The notes under the pieces are model-generated. The model saw nothing but the letters and a program-made list of their open reading frames with translations. It was not told the origin of the DNA and did not search any database. Below are positions 8,835 through 16,907 of a stretch of DNA of 64,000 nucleotides, one piece after another. Position 1 is the first letter of the stretch. The number at the start of each line of letters is the position of its first letter. This DNA is from Peribacillus asahii (lineage in GTDB: Bacteria; Bacillota; Bacilli; Bacillales; DSM-1321): contig NZ_CP026095.1 in assembly GCF_004006295.1 (NCBI RefSeq), forward strand, positions 3,458,001-3,522,000, written 5' to 3'. Made by a program: the position numbers and the translations under genes.

Positions 8835-9692
8835 TCAATGAATATTTTTATTAATAAATCTCCCATGATCCGGAATAGCAATACGGTCAAACTCACGTAC
8901 AAGCATTTGCAAACTATCTGTTAATAGTTCACCAGTCATCGGCAAACCATGACCTGTTATAGCTACAGATGGTCTTAAAGCCTCTAATTTCTTTACAGAT
9001 TCCCATGCTGCTGCCCAATCCGGCGTAAAATATCTAGGAGGACCACTGATTTCTTGCTCCTGTGTTAGTACTTTATAAAGAAACTCCTGTCTTACTGTAA
9101 CAAACGCATCGCCGACAATTAAAGCCTTATCTTCCTCTCTAAAAAAAGATACGTGACCGGGGGTGTGCCCTGGTGTATGAATCCAACGGAACCCAGTCAT
9201 ATAAGGAATACTTCCATCAGCAGGAAGCGCTTTTACTTGATTCCCCAAATTAATCGGCTCATTAGGAAACATCGGTGACATTTTAGCAATCATCCCACCT
9301 TCTACAGTCGGATCCGGTTTAGGATAACTCATCTTTCCCGTTAGAAAAGGTAATTCTAATTCATGAGCATATACAGGGATGTCCCAATGCTTGACCAACT
9401 CAATAATAGCCCCTACATGATCAAAATGACCATGTGTTAGAACAATAGCTTTAGGCCGGCTATTCTCTCCAAAGCGTTCCTCAACCATCTCAATAATTTT
9501 ATCAGCCGATTCAGGCATCCCCGCATCTACTAATACAAATTCTTTAGTATTAGGATGGCCAACTACAATAACATTGACGATTTGCACTGTATAACAAAAC
9601 AAATCCGGCAACACCTCTATACCAACACCACTGCCTATTGACGTTGCAGGAATATATTTATAATCACTTCCATATGAAAGATTGTTCTCCAT
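8835..9692 (-). CDS. MBL-fold metallohydrolase
   Basis: A 285-residue metallo-beta-lactamase fold enzyme with the H-x-H-x-D-H metal motif (His87, His89, Asp91, His92), a further ligand in 'HTPGHTPGH' (His176) and the bridging Asp195 in 'GDAF'. This is the glyoxalase II-type hydrolase superfamily; the substrate cannot be assigned. ATG 9692 is preceded by AAGGAG. Single-gene unit next to the backbone boundary. Confidence 0.85.
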   Translation of the reverse strand: MENNLSYGSDYKYIPATSIGSGVGIEVLPDLFCYTVQIVNVIVVGHPNTKEFVLVDAGMPESADKIIEMVEERFGENSRPKAIVLTHGHFDHVGAIIELVKHWDIPVYAHELELPFLTGKMSYPKPDPTVEGGMIAKMSPMFPNEPINLGNQVKALPADGSIPYMTGFRWIHTPGHTPGHVSFFREEDKALIVGDAFVTVRQEFLYKVLTQEQEISGPPRYFTPDWAAAWESVKKLEALRPSVAITGHGLPMTGELLTDSLQMLVREFDRIAIPDHGRFINKNIH

Positions 9693-9971
9693 GAAAAGAC
9701 TCCTTGCTATTTTAAATTGAAAATCAAGGATAGTTTTTCACCATATATTCTATTTATGCAAGAGGCTAATATTGGATCTTCATTGCTTTCTGAGCATTTT
9801 GAACATCATTATGAATGATAATATTCACTAGAACGTATATCCCTCATCCTAATAAATTCACCAAAACATTTATGAAAATATTTTCTCTCCAATCCCCCTC
9901 ACTATATCTGCATAAAAAACGCTCTAGCGTCTCAAACTACTAACACTTACTTTTTATGGAGGGAAATTATA

Positions 9972-10115
9972 ATGAGTGAAAAATGCTTTTATTGCACAAG
10001 TGATATTCAAGAAAATGGAATTCACCATGTAACGTTCCATGTTACAAACGAACATAGAGATGAAACACTATGCGATGAATGTTATCAAGAGTGGCTTCAA
10101 GGAATAAAAGAGTAA
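9972..10115 (+). CDS. Small CxxC zinc-ribbon-like protein (47 aa)
   Basis: A 47-codon frame from ATG 9972 to TAA 10115, with GGAGGG nine bases upstream and a strong terminator downstream. Two C-x-x-C pairs ('CFYC' at residues 5-8 and 'CDEC' near 36-39) plus two His residues suggest one structural zinc. I do not recognise a named family. The surrounding signals make it a likely real monocistronic gene. Confidence 0.65.
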   Translation: MSEKCFYCTSDIQENGIHHVTFHVTNEHRDETLCDECYQEWLQGIKE

Positions 10116-10145
10116 ATTATTTTATGAAAACTAAAGAGTTTTCTT

Positions 10146-10180
10146 AAAGAGTGAACTGTTTTTTGGTTTACTCTTTTTTC
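10146..10180 (+). terminator. Terminator after the small CxxC gene
   Basis: AAAGAGTGAAC (10146-10156) pairs with GTTTACTCTTT (10166-10176) and is followed by T residues. Confidence 0.8.
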
Positions 10181-10225
10181 AATCATAAAAAGGAATCTTA
10201 ATTGACTTAGGAGGTGCTGCCGATT

Positions 10226-11359
10226 ATGAAAGCTGTAACGTATCAGGGTAAGCAGTCTATCGCTGTAAAGGAAGTGGAGGATCCTAAAATCGTTGACTCT
10301 CAAGATGTGATTGTCAAAATCACCTCGACCGCTATTTGCGGCTCAGATTTGCACCTGTACCAAGGAAACTTTCCACTCCCTATTGGTTATGTCATTGGTC
10401 ATGAACCAATGGGAATTGTAGAAGAAGTGGGACCAGACGTAACAAAAGTAAAAAAAGGAGACCGTGTTGTCATTCCGTTTACTGTTGCCTGCGGGACTTG
10501 CCCGTATTGTGACCAACATTTAGAAAGTCAATGTGACAATGCAAACCCTCACTATGACTCCGGTGGTTATTTTGGATACTCCGAAAAATTTGGAAATTAT
10601 CCAGGAGGACAAGCTGAATATCTTCGAGTTCCATTCGGAAATTACACACCTTTTCTCATCCCCGAAGAATGTGAACTAGAGGACGAACAGCTTTTATTTT
10701 TATCAGATGTTTTGCCGACCGCATATTGGAGTGTTGAACATGCTGGTGTCAAAAAAGGAGATACCGTTATCGTATTAGGATGCGGACCAATTGGCTTAAT
10801 GGCCCAACAATTTGCTTGGCAAAAAGGAGCCGAACGCGTCATTGCAATTGATTATTTCGACTATCGACTAAACCATTCAAAAAAAATGAATCGAACCGAG
10901 ACTTTCGATTTTACACAATATGATGATATGGGCGAAACCTTAAAAGAATTAACCAAAGGAGGAGCCGATGTTGTTATTGATTGTGTCGGTATGGATGGAA
11001 AAAAATCACCGCTTGAATATGTCGAACAAAAGCTAAAGCTGCAAGGAGGAACGCTTGGACCTATACAAATCGCCACAAAAGCTGTAAAAAAATGCGGGAC
11101 TGTTCAACTTACAGGGGTTTATGGCGGATTATATAATATGTTTCCATTAGGGCCATTCTTCACTCGAAATATTACATTAAAAATGGGCCAAGCTCATGCT
11201 CGCAGCTATATGCCAACCCTATACGAACAAATTGTAAAAGGGAAAATTGATCCGACTGCTATTATTACGCATAAGCTTCCACTAGAAGAAGCCGCGCATG
11301 GTTATACAATCTTTAACAATAAACAAGATGATTGTATAAAAGTCATTTTAAAGCCTTAG
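10226..11359 (+). CDS. adhB: Zinc-dependent alcohol dehydrogenase, AdhB-like
   Basis: 377 residues, closely resembling B. subtilis AdhB along its length. Catalytic zinc ligands Cys38 and His59-Glu60; structural zinc cysteines 89, 92, 95 and 103; nucleotide loop 'VLGCGPIGLMAQ'. Resembles the glutathione-dependent formaldehyde dehydrogenase branch of zinc MDR enzymes. ATG 10226 is chosen because AGGAGGTG lies nine bases upstream; an in-frame GTG at 10214 overlaps that ribosome site. Followed by a strong terminator. Exact substrate not deducible. Confidence 0.88.
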   Translation: MKAVTYQGKQSIAVKEVEDPKIVDSQDVIVKITSTAICGSDLHLYQGNFPLPIGYVIGHEPMGIVEEVGPDVTKVKKGDRVVIPFTVACGTCPYCDQHLESQCDNANPHYDSGGYFGYSEKFGNYPGGQAEYLRVPFGNYTPFLIPEECELEDEQLLFLSDVLPTAYWSVEHAGVKKGDTVIVLGCGPIGLMAQQFAWQKGAERVIAIDYFDYRLNHSKKMNRTETFDFTQYDDMGETLKELTKGGADVVIDCVGMDGKKSPLEYVEQKLKLQGGTLGPIQIATKAVKKCGTVQLTGVYGGLYNMFPLGPFFTRNITLKMGQAHARSYMPTLYEQIVKGKIDPTAIITHKLPLEEAAHGYTIFNNKQDDCIKVILKP

Positions 11360-11377
11360 GTTAGGTGTTAATACATG

Positions 11378-11418
11378 AAAAAGCCGATTAGAGAACTGTC
11401 TCTCTAATCGGCTTTTGT
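11378..11418 (+). terminator. adhB terminator
   Basis: A 15-base perfect stem, AAAGCCGATTAGAGA (11380-11394) with its complement (11401-11415), then TTTTG. Confidence 0.9.
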
Positions 11419-11423
11419 AGCTT

Positions 11424-11570
11424 TAAAATAAAGTTTAATCAAAAGCACCTCACAAACCGTATTTTGCGATAAATAAAAAGAATCTATTTTGAAAAAAGAT
11501 TGATCAAAATGGATTCTTATCTAGTAGATTTAAATCTTATTTTTATAAAAAAGTTTGATTATTTCTGTAA
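11424..11570 (+). repeat. Dispersed stem-loop repeat with conserved loop, copy 1
   Basis: AAGAATC and GATTCTT arms enclose the loop TTTTGAAAAAAGATTGATC..., followed about 45 bases on by a conserved tail, TTTATAAAAAAGTTTGATT. Related copies at 32798-32885 and 44365-44510 keep loop and tail but have different stems. Nothing else is visible in this part of the 11360-11650 gap. Confidence 0.6.
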
Positions 11571-11573
11571 TCC

Positions 11574-11608
11574 TTATTCCATTAAAGCGCCCTTTAATGG
11601 AATAACTG
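11574..11608. repeat. Palindromic cassette-boundary repeat
   Basis: A 12-base perfect palindrome, ATTCCATTAAAG-CGC-CCTTTAATGGAAT, a variant of the family half-sites ATTCAAC...GTTGAAT. Leftmost member of the accessory-region series. Confidence 0.6.
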
Positions 11609-11782
11609 AAACGGTCCTTATTGTATAAACCACCTGATCCTTCTTCAACTAACCAGCTAATAGGATGTCAACATTTTTCAATAAAAATTCTATAAACAAA
11701 GTGATATACTAAAAATGTTCATGCCAAATAACCTTCCTCATTTACATTGGAAGGTTTTTCATGCGTTACCCGATTGTATTTC

Positions 11783-12985
11783 TTAAACCAAATCCAGGAA
11801 ATCTTCCCTGCGTTTTAGTAAGGCATAAATCCAATGAATAAGCTTATTTACACATGCAATCATTGCGACTTTAAAAGGTTTTCCTTCTTCTCGCTTGCGG
11901 TCATAGAACTCTTTTAGCTTTTTATTGCGAGAGGATCTAATCCCACAGAGAACAGCCATATATAAGGCATGACGCAATCTGCTTGAACCTCTCTTGGTGA
12001 TCCGATTGATTGTCGCTGTAAATTTCCCCGACGAATGTACACTTGGATCAATCCCAGAGAAAGCAACCAGCTTTTTAGGGTGATTAAACCGTTCGATCTC
12101 TCCAATTTCGGAAATAATCGTTGCCGCGATTTTTTCTCCAATACCGGGGATCGACTGGATAATCTTATATTCTTCTATTTCTCCTGCCAAGGCATCTATT
12201 TGATCATCTAACTTTGCTAGGTGCTCTTGGTATTGGAGAAGCAGTTGAATATACATTTCAAGACTGATCAAATGACTTTGATAAAATATGCTCTTAAACG
12301 GGTTACGCTGAGCTGCTTCATAAAGTTTTTTTGCCCTTTCTTGTGCCCAGCGTTCCGAACGACTCATACATAAACTCGCAATCTTATCTGTCACCTTAGA
12401 TTCTCCAGCCTGTATCACAGATTCTGACGTACTAAATTCCAGAAGTGTGTTTAGAGAAACTTTTGAATACAAATCTCCAAATACCCCTTTATATTCAGGA
12501 AACACTTGATCTAAAATCGAATGAAACTGTAACTTAGCTTGAACATACAAACCCGTTAGGGTTTCATGTTGTCTTGTGAGATTACGGAGGTTTAAAAGCT
12601 GGATTCCCCTTTTCTTATAAGGCTCAAGCTCTTCCTTGTAATACAGTTCACACAAACGAAAAGCATCTATTTCATCTGTTTTTACCTTTCGCAAACTTGA
12701 CTTTTTTGCCTGATAAGACAGTAAAGGATTGACCATAATGTATAAGTAATTTTGTTCCTCTAAAAACTGAATGACAGGAGTGTGATAATGTCCCGTCGAT
12801 TCTAATATGACACTTGGTTTCATATCAGCCTCATTTTCCACCACTTTCAAAAAATGAAGTAAAGTATTTAGTCCCTCAGTCGTGTGGGGTACGCTAAAAC
12901 TTTTTCCGTACGGCTTTCCCTTATCTAAAAATGCTTGAATCTGACTTTCCCCTTTTGAAACATCCAGGCCGATTACTGGATTCAT
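11783..12985 (-). CDS. IS110-family DEDD transposase (element A, copy 1)
   Basis: 400 residues. N-terminal RuvC-like domain with the DEDD residues Asp8, Glu62, Asp104 and Asp107; coiled-coil-prone middle; C-terminal transposase_20 domain with 'SIPGIGEKIAATIISEIG' and 'DPSVHSSGKF', which holds the conserved serine. IS110 enzymes are RNA-guided recombinases that use a bridge RNA from the element's non-coding end. Differs from copy 2 by one visible residue (Ile versus Thr in 'NPFKSxFYQ'). Apparently intact. Confidence 0.95.
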   Translation of the reverse strand: MNPVIGLDVSKGESQIQAFLDKGKPYGKSFSVPHTTEGLNTLLHFLKVVENEADMKPSVILESTGHYHTPVIQFLEEQNYLYIMVNPLLSYQAKKSSLRKVKTDEIDAFRLCELYYKEELEPYKKRGIQLLNLRNLTRQHETLTGLYVQAKLQFHSILDQVFPEYKGVFGDLYSKVSLNTLLEFSTSESVIQAGESKVTDKIASLCMSRSERWAQERAKKLYEAAQRNPFKSIFYQSHLISLEMYIQLLLQYQEHLAKLDDQIDALAGEIEEYKIIQSIPGIGEKIAATIISEIGEIERFNHPKKLVAFSGIDPSVHSSGKFTATINRITKRGSSRLRHALYMAVLCGIRSSRNKKLKEFYDRKREEGKPFKVAMIACVNKLIHWIYALLKRREDFLDLV

Positions 12986-13233
12986 TCTTTATCTCTTCCT
13001 CTCCATTTGTTTTGCCAGTAATCCCTATTCCTCCATGCAGTATCATAGCTTCGCTTGTTATACGGGATCACAGTCCCAACCAGCCTCAAACATGTTTCTA
13101 CAAGTAGGGGGCGGACAGTTTAGTTGACGGAATCATGGTCCCACGCACCCGTACGTCCTACCCTGGCTACCGATATAATAGGTCCTATATAAAAAAGGTC
13201 AACCAGTAAAAACTGGTTAACCTCATAATACGA
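12986..13233 (-). ncRNA. Candidate bridge RNA region of IS110 element A, copy 1
   Basis: The 248-bp non-coding segment upstream of the transposase is where IS110-group elements encode their bridge RNA. Its minus-strand sequence contains TCAACTAAACTG (13116-13127), a 12-base match to the palindromic repeat into which the element is inserted (for example 40661-40672). It is rich in dyads (AACCAGT...ACTGGTT near 13201-13219; GGGATCACAGTCCC near 13063-13077). The assignment is inferred from the family; the exact RNA ends are unknown. Confidence 0.6.
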
Positions 13234-13913
13234 GTCGAGTAGAAGAGAACCTCTCTACCTTTCGGTAGATTGAGTTCTCCCCCCTCACAGAACCGTGCTT
13301 GCGCAATTAACGCACACGGCTCCTCCTAGTTACCATTCACAAAATGTAGCTCATCTCTTTCATTCTGATTTTTGCTAATTCTGCTATCCTTACTAGTTTT
13401 GTTTCCATCATTATTCCTACCTCTGAGTGTAGTAAATGTGTCCCTAGTAAGGGTGATAACTGGTAGCCAGCCTTTCCTCCATCGGCATTACCCAACTTCA
13501 TTGGTACTACGCTGCTATCCGACTCCCTACATCGGCTTTTGGCTTCCTTGCTTTGTATCGCTTGTACACCATACTCTTCTATCACGAAAAGACCGGTAGG
13601 GTCTCCCGAGTTGCCGTATCATATCAATGTGTGACGTGCCGAGGTCTCTGACTCCAGAGAGGCCTTACCCTTCTTGCCTTAACGAAGGATAAGATGTAGC
13701 TTTCTGCTGTGCGTAAGGCATCAGCCCTCTCGAGTTACTAACATTATGGAGCTCAATCCCTTCAACCATTTGGCTTTCGGCCCGCTACCTAACTGTCTAC
13801 GCTTAAAGACTAAAGTTACCTTTAACCCTCCAAGACTCGCTACGAGCGAATGGCTAGTTCTTACTCGACGGGAATCCCACCCGCTATATGATACGACCTA
13901 GGCTCGGCCGCAC
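13234..13913 (-). mobile_element. Group II intron, ORF-deleted (about 680 nt)
   Basis: Read on the minus strand, it starts with GTGCGGCCGAG near 13913 (consensus GUGYG), carries a structured domain I, and ends with a clear domain V at 13322-13290 (GAGCCGT, a GCG/CGC stem, ACGGTTC) and a domain VI hairpin closed by a GAAA tetraloop (GAGAAC...GTTCTC). The reverse-transcriptase ORF normally in domain IV is reduced to a short frame. The 3' end at 13234 abuts IS110 element A; the 5' exon is a repeat core (CTAACGGGTGCGT). The exact 5' splice site could be 13913 or 13919. Confidence 0.78.
13337..13585 (-). pseudogene. Remnant of group II intron-encoded protein
   Basis: An 82-codon frame whose last third ('METKLVRIAELAKIRMKEM') looks like the N-terminus of a group II intron reverse transcriptase/maturase, then stops abruptly 15 bases before domain V. 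The whole RT, maturase and endonuclease region is missing, so the intron cannot make its own protein. The upstream part of the frame is intron RNA structure and probably not translated. Confidence 0.55.
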
Positions 13914-13926
13914 ACGCACCCGTTAG

Positions 13927-14126
13927 CCATCCATGAATCGCAAAAATCGGCGATTCACCACAAAGAATGAAAATAGTTGGGAAGTGTCAATACTGATACT
14001 GACCTTAATCCAGTCAACCCTAATACATAGACTAATTAATTAACGCTCTCCTCTTTTTTTAAACGATTGAGCAGGGTCTTCTTAAGTATTGTCATTTTTC
14101 ATTATTAAAGAAACTTATTTTCATGG
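13927..14126 (+). mobile_element. Internally deleted derivative of IS110 element C (200 bp)
   Basis: The first 75 bases match the left end of element C (17669 onward, CCATCCATGAA...) and the last 120 match its right end (about 19152-19274, ...TTTATTTTCATGG), with the transposase removed at the ACTG/ACCT junction near 14000. A left-end hairpin is kept by compensating changes: GAATCGC/GCGATTC here, GAAGC/GCTTC in element C. Flanked by GTTAG and TAGTT like the full element. A MITE-like, possibly trans-mobilised form. Confidence 0.72.
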
Positions 14127-14135
14127 TAGTTCATT

Positions 14136-14183
14136 AATAAAAGCGATTCTTATTAAAGAATCGCGCCCTTTAGTTGAATAAAT
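14136..14183. repeat. Palindromic cassette-boundary repeat with hairpin
   Basis: GCGATTCTT/AAGAATCGC hairpin followed by GCGCCCTTTAGTTGAATAA, which contains GTTGAAT. It ends three bases before the 3' end of the minus-strand hydrolase gene at 14186 and may also act as its terminator. Confidence 0.7.
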
Positions 14184-14185
14184 AT

Positions 14186-14974
14186 CTATAGTAAATTAGA
14201 TATAAATTTATGAACTGTCTTATTAAAAACCTTTGGCTGACAAAGATTACTAGGGTCAAAAGAATTTTCGATTACCTTCAACTCCGAATTTTGAATGCAA
14301 CTCGATACCCGTTCCATCATTTTTTTACCCAATTTAGTATAGTCACCTACTAAACAAAGTGTAGGAATATTAACCTTTAATAACTGATCATTAAATCTAA
14401 TTCTATTTATTGCTTTTCTTTGGATTTTCGTTTCATATGTCCTCATGTTAAGTATAATGCTTTCCATCTCTTTGCAAGCAATGGACCATCTTTTATATGA
14501 GGATTTTGTTAATTTTGCTAACCACTTTTTAGGCATATGTAAAACCCATGTTTGATTGGCTCCTACCATTGCTAATAATTTTTGAAGGGAATCAATTGAG
14601 GTATCACAGAAACTATCGACTATAACGAGTGCCTTAACAATATCTGGGGATGCAATGGCTACCTTTTGAATTAAAACCCCACCATATGAAACTCCAATAA
14701 ATGTCGCTGAAGAAATTTCCAAAAAAAGTAAAAGCTCTTTAATATCTTCTGCTTGTTTATCTAAAACACTTTCCACATTACATTCTAAAAAACCAGAGTT
14801 CCCATTACCTCTTAAATCAAGTAAAATAACTTTGAAGTGTTGTTGAAAGTATTCTATTTGTGGCTTATACATTGAGGATGAAGCCCCTAATCCATGTACA
14901 AACACTAATGGCTCTCCTTCACCATAACACTCATAAAATATATCTATATCATCTTTAACTTTTAAATAAGGCAT
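14186..14974 (-). CDS. Alpha/beta hydrolase
   Basis: 262 residues with an alpha/beta-hydrolase core: oxyanion 'VHGLGASS' (26-33), acid-region 'LLDLRGNGNSG' and nucleophile elbow G-V-S-Y-G (94-98, Ser96). At the C-terminal position where the catalytic His normally sits ('GH...N..QP..FN'), this protein reads 'SFDPSNLCQPKVFN', so the His appears replaced. Either activity is lost or another His serves. Single-gene unit between a repeat and IS110 element B; ATG 14974. Confidence 0.82.
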   Translation of the reverse strand: MPYLKVKDDIDIFYECYGEGEPLVFVHGLGASSSMYKPQIEYFQQHFKVILLDLRGNGNSGFLECNVESVLDKQAEDIKELLLFLEISSATFIGVSYGGVLIQKVAIASPDIVKALVIVDSFCDTSIDSLQKLLAMVGANQTWVLHMPKKWLAKLTKSSYKRWSIACKEMESIILNMRTYETKIQRKAINRIRFNDQLLKVNIPTLCLVGDYTKLGKKMMERVSSCIQNSELKVIENSFDPSNLCQPKVFNKTVHKFISNLL

Positions 14975-15011
14975 TTACCCACCCACTTTTTTCGATTCTT
15001 ATTAAATTAAC

Positions 15012-15421
15012 CTCCCTCAATAAACAAACAATTATCTCTTAAATACTCAGTTTTTCTCAATATTTCTATCCAACTTATTTACTCTTATAGATTTGATTAG
15101 TACGAAAAGAACACAATCAAGCAGTTTACGAAAAAAAAGAGCGCAAGAAACTAGCCAACCTTCGGTTAATTTCAAGAAGTTGGATGAATAGGTATGTACG
15201 CACCAATGGATGTCCACATATCTTACGGGGGTCTACCCTCCCAAGTCTCACAGAGTCTACGCTCCTACATTCCTTCGTTCAACCTTTCCATAAGGTGGAT
15301 GTCGGTCATGCTGCCCCACAGGATCTATGTCCTTACGTTAGTTGCGTTGCCGACTAATCCCATGCTGATATTGTCTGTTCAACCGTCCAAATCTATTTGT
15401 CAAAAGTCAGTTTTATAGTGA
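15012..15421 (-). ncRNA. Candidate bridge RNA region of IS110 element B, copy 1
   Basis: A long 3' non-coding end, identical in copy 2. It holds GCTGCCCC (15310-15317) and ACGTTAGTTG (15335-15344), which match the element/target junction GCTGCCCC and the repeat core CGTTAGTTG in the same order. IS1111-group elements encode their guide RNA downstream of the transposase. A 74-codon plus-strand frame here is not credible as a gene. Confidence 0.5.
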
Positions 15422-16717
15422 TTAAGCTGCTATTGGTTCTTGAATAAATGCATGCATATGAGGGATATCCTTCAACATCTTCTCTTCCTGGAACACAAAC
15501 TGTTTCTGCCCAATGGAGAAGAGAATGCGTATAAGCTTATTACACAAAGCAATTAAAGACTGCATCTTTTTCAACGGATTGTCAGGTCTCGTTGTGTAAT
15601 AATGATGTAGGGCTTTAAAGGCTTTATTCTTCGCTACTAGAATCATAGATGCCCGAAATAATAATGCTCGTAATTTCTTACGTCCACGTTTCGTAATCGT
15701 GGTTCTCCCTTTATGCTTTCCAGATGTATTTTCTTTTAAGCTAAGTCCTGCCAGTTTGGTTATTTGACGAGGATGATTATATTCACTCAAATCCCCTACT
15801 TCAGCGAAGAAACCCGCCACTGTATCGCGTCCAATTCCTGTTATCTCTAACATTTGATCAACGCCTGGAATATCTTGAAGCAGTGTATCCAAAGTATGGT
15901 CAAGCTCTTCGAACTTGGCTTGAATGAGTTCATATTTTTGAATTAATGATCTTAATTCCATTTTAGCCATCATGGCACCCTGACGAATGCCAATCGAGCG
16001 ATTGGCTGCTTCTTTTAAGGATTGAATCTTCTTTATTCCTATACTTCTCTTCACTTCTTGCCTTAAGTAATCGAGTAATTCTTCTTCTGTATAGTTCACT
16101 AGCTCATGAGGTAACGCTTCAAGTTTTAATAAATGAAGAGCTGCCTTTCCCTCCCAACTTTTAAAAACGGTAAAGAACTCTGGAAAATATCGATCAAGCC
16201 AGTTGTGTACCTGTCCCTGCACAATTTGTAAGTCCACATTTAATAGATCGCGTAATTTCTTAGCCACACGCAGTTCCGCGAAAACCCCTTGTGGTATGGT
16301 TGGTTCAGCGTATCTACCATCTTTGACTAGTTGTGCAATGACTTTCGCGTCTTTTACATCATTTTTAGTTGGAGAGTTATCGTCTAACTCCTTACTGTGC
16401 TTGACATGTAAAGGGTTGACCGTTACGAACTTAATCTGTTCCTCCTTTAGAATATGAGCTAAATTAAGCCAATAATGGCCAGTTGGCTCCATTCCAGTAA
16501 TGACAGAATCCATTTCGCAAGACTCTTTTATTTGAATAATCCAATTAATAAATGTCCTAAATCCTTCTTGGGTATTATCAAAAAAGCAAGTAGATCCTAG
16601 CTCCATTCCACGATAATCTTGTGCTCTAGCTACATGATGATGTTTCGCAATATCAATACCGATTACTAAGGTTTTAGGTGTAATTTGAGCTATTTTATGA
16701 TTTTGGTTATAATTCAT
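15422..16717 (-). CDS. IS110-family DEDD transposase (element B, copy 1)
   Basis: 431 residues. DEDD site Asp22 ('VIGIDIAK'), Glu77 ('GMEPTGHYW'), Asp120 and Asp123 ('NDVKDAK'); a long helical middle; C-terminal transposase_20 domain around 'ITGIGRDTVAGFFAEVGDL' and 'ENTSGKHKGR'. Only distantly similar to elements A and C. Identical in sequence to copy 2, so transposition or gene conversion is recent. Intact frame. Confidence 0.95.
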   Translation of the reverse strand: MNYNQNHKIAQITPKTLVIGIDIAKHHHVARAQDYRGMELGSTCFFDNTQEGFRTFINWIIQIKESCEMDSVITGMEPTGHYWLNLAHILKEEQIKFVTVNPLHVKHSKELDDNSPTKNDVKDAKVIAQLVKDGRYAEPTIPQGVFAELRVAKKLRDLLNVDLQIVQGQVHNWLDRYFPEFFTVFKSWEGKAALHLLKLEALPHELVNYTEEELLDYLRQEVKRSIGIKKIQSLKEAANRSIGIRQGAMMAKMELRSLIQKYELIQAKFEELDHTLDTLLQDIPGVDQMLEITGIGRDTVAGFFAEVGDLSEYNHPRQITKLAGLSLKENTSGKHKGRTTITKRGRKKLRALLFRASMILVAKNKAFKALHHYYTTRPDNPLKKMQSLIALCNKLIRILFSIGQKQFVFQEEKMLKDIPHMHAFIQEPIAA

Positions 16718-16832
16718 GGTGAGACCTCCGAGTAGATGTTTTGTCCTTTTTAGCTGGCCAGCTCAGGACACATTCATCTTATCAAGAGGTCTTTTTTCAT
16801 TCAAACCGCATTTTCAGTTATTACAGGAATGC

Positions 16833-16856
16833 TGCCCCTATAGTTCTATAAGAAAA
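16833..16856. repeat. Right half of the palindromic repeat split by element B
   Basis: TGCCCCTATAGTTCTATAAG directly after the element B right end; its left partner is at 14996-15011. Located just downstream (3') of the HAD phosphatase gene. Confidence 0.5.
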
Positions 16857-16907
16857 GGCAGCCTTAAAGACAGCTCCGGTCTTCAGCTAACATACCCTTT
16901 AAGAACT

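Larger units (their letters stand above)
11651..13233 (-). mobile_element. IS110-family element A, copy 1 (1583 bp)
   Basis: Boundaries come from alignment with copy 2 (32908-34490): identity begins at AACCAGCTAATAGG and stops at CATAATACGA, and both copies are exactly 1583 bp. No terminal inverted repeats or clear target duplication, as usual for IS110. Layout on the minus strand: 248-bp non-coding 5' end, transposase, 132-bp 3' end. It sits directly after the 3' end of a group II intron, and the other flank is a repeat half-site (CTTCAACTAA). Confidence 0.9.
15012..16838 (-). mobile_element. IS110-family element B, copy 1 (1827 bp)
   Basis: Ends set by comparison with copy 2 (28606-30432), also exactly 1827 bp: identity starts at CTCCCTCAATAAAC and stops at CAGGAATGCTGCCCC. 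Non-coding 3' end of 410 bp, 5' end of 121 bp, the arrangement of the IS1111-like branch. Left flank CTTATTAAATTAAC and right flank CCCCTATAGTTCTATAAGAA together rebuild one palindromic repeat. Confidence 0.9.

Noticed and set aside
15194..15418. 74-codon plus-strand frame in the 3' end of element B (also 28788-29012)
   Set aside because: Lies in the predicted guide-RNA region opposite the transposase; duplicated only because the IS is duplicated.
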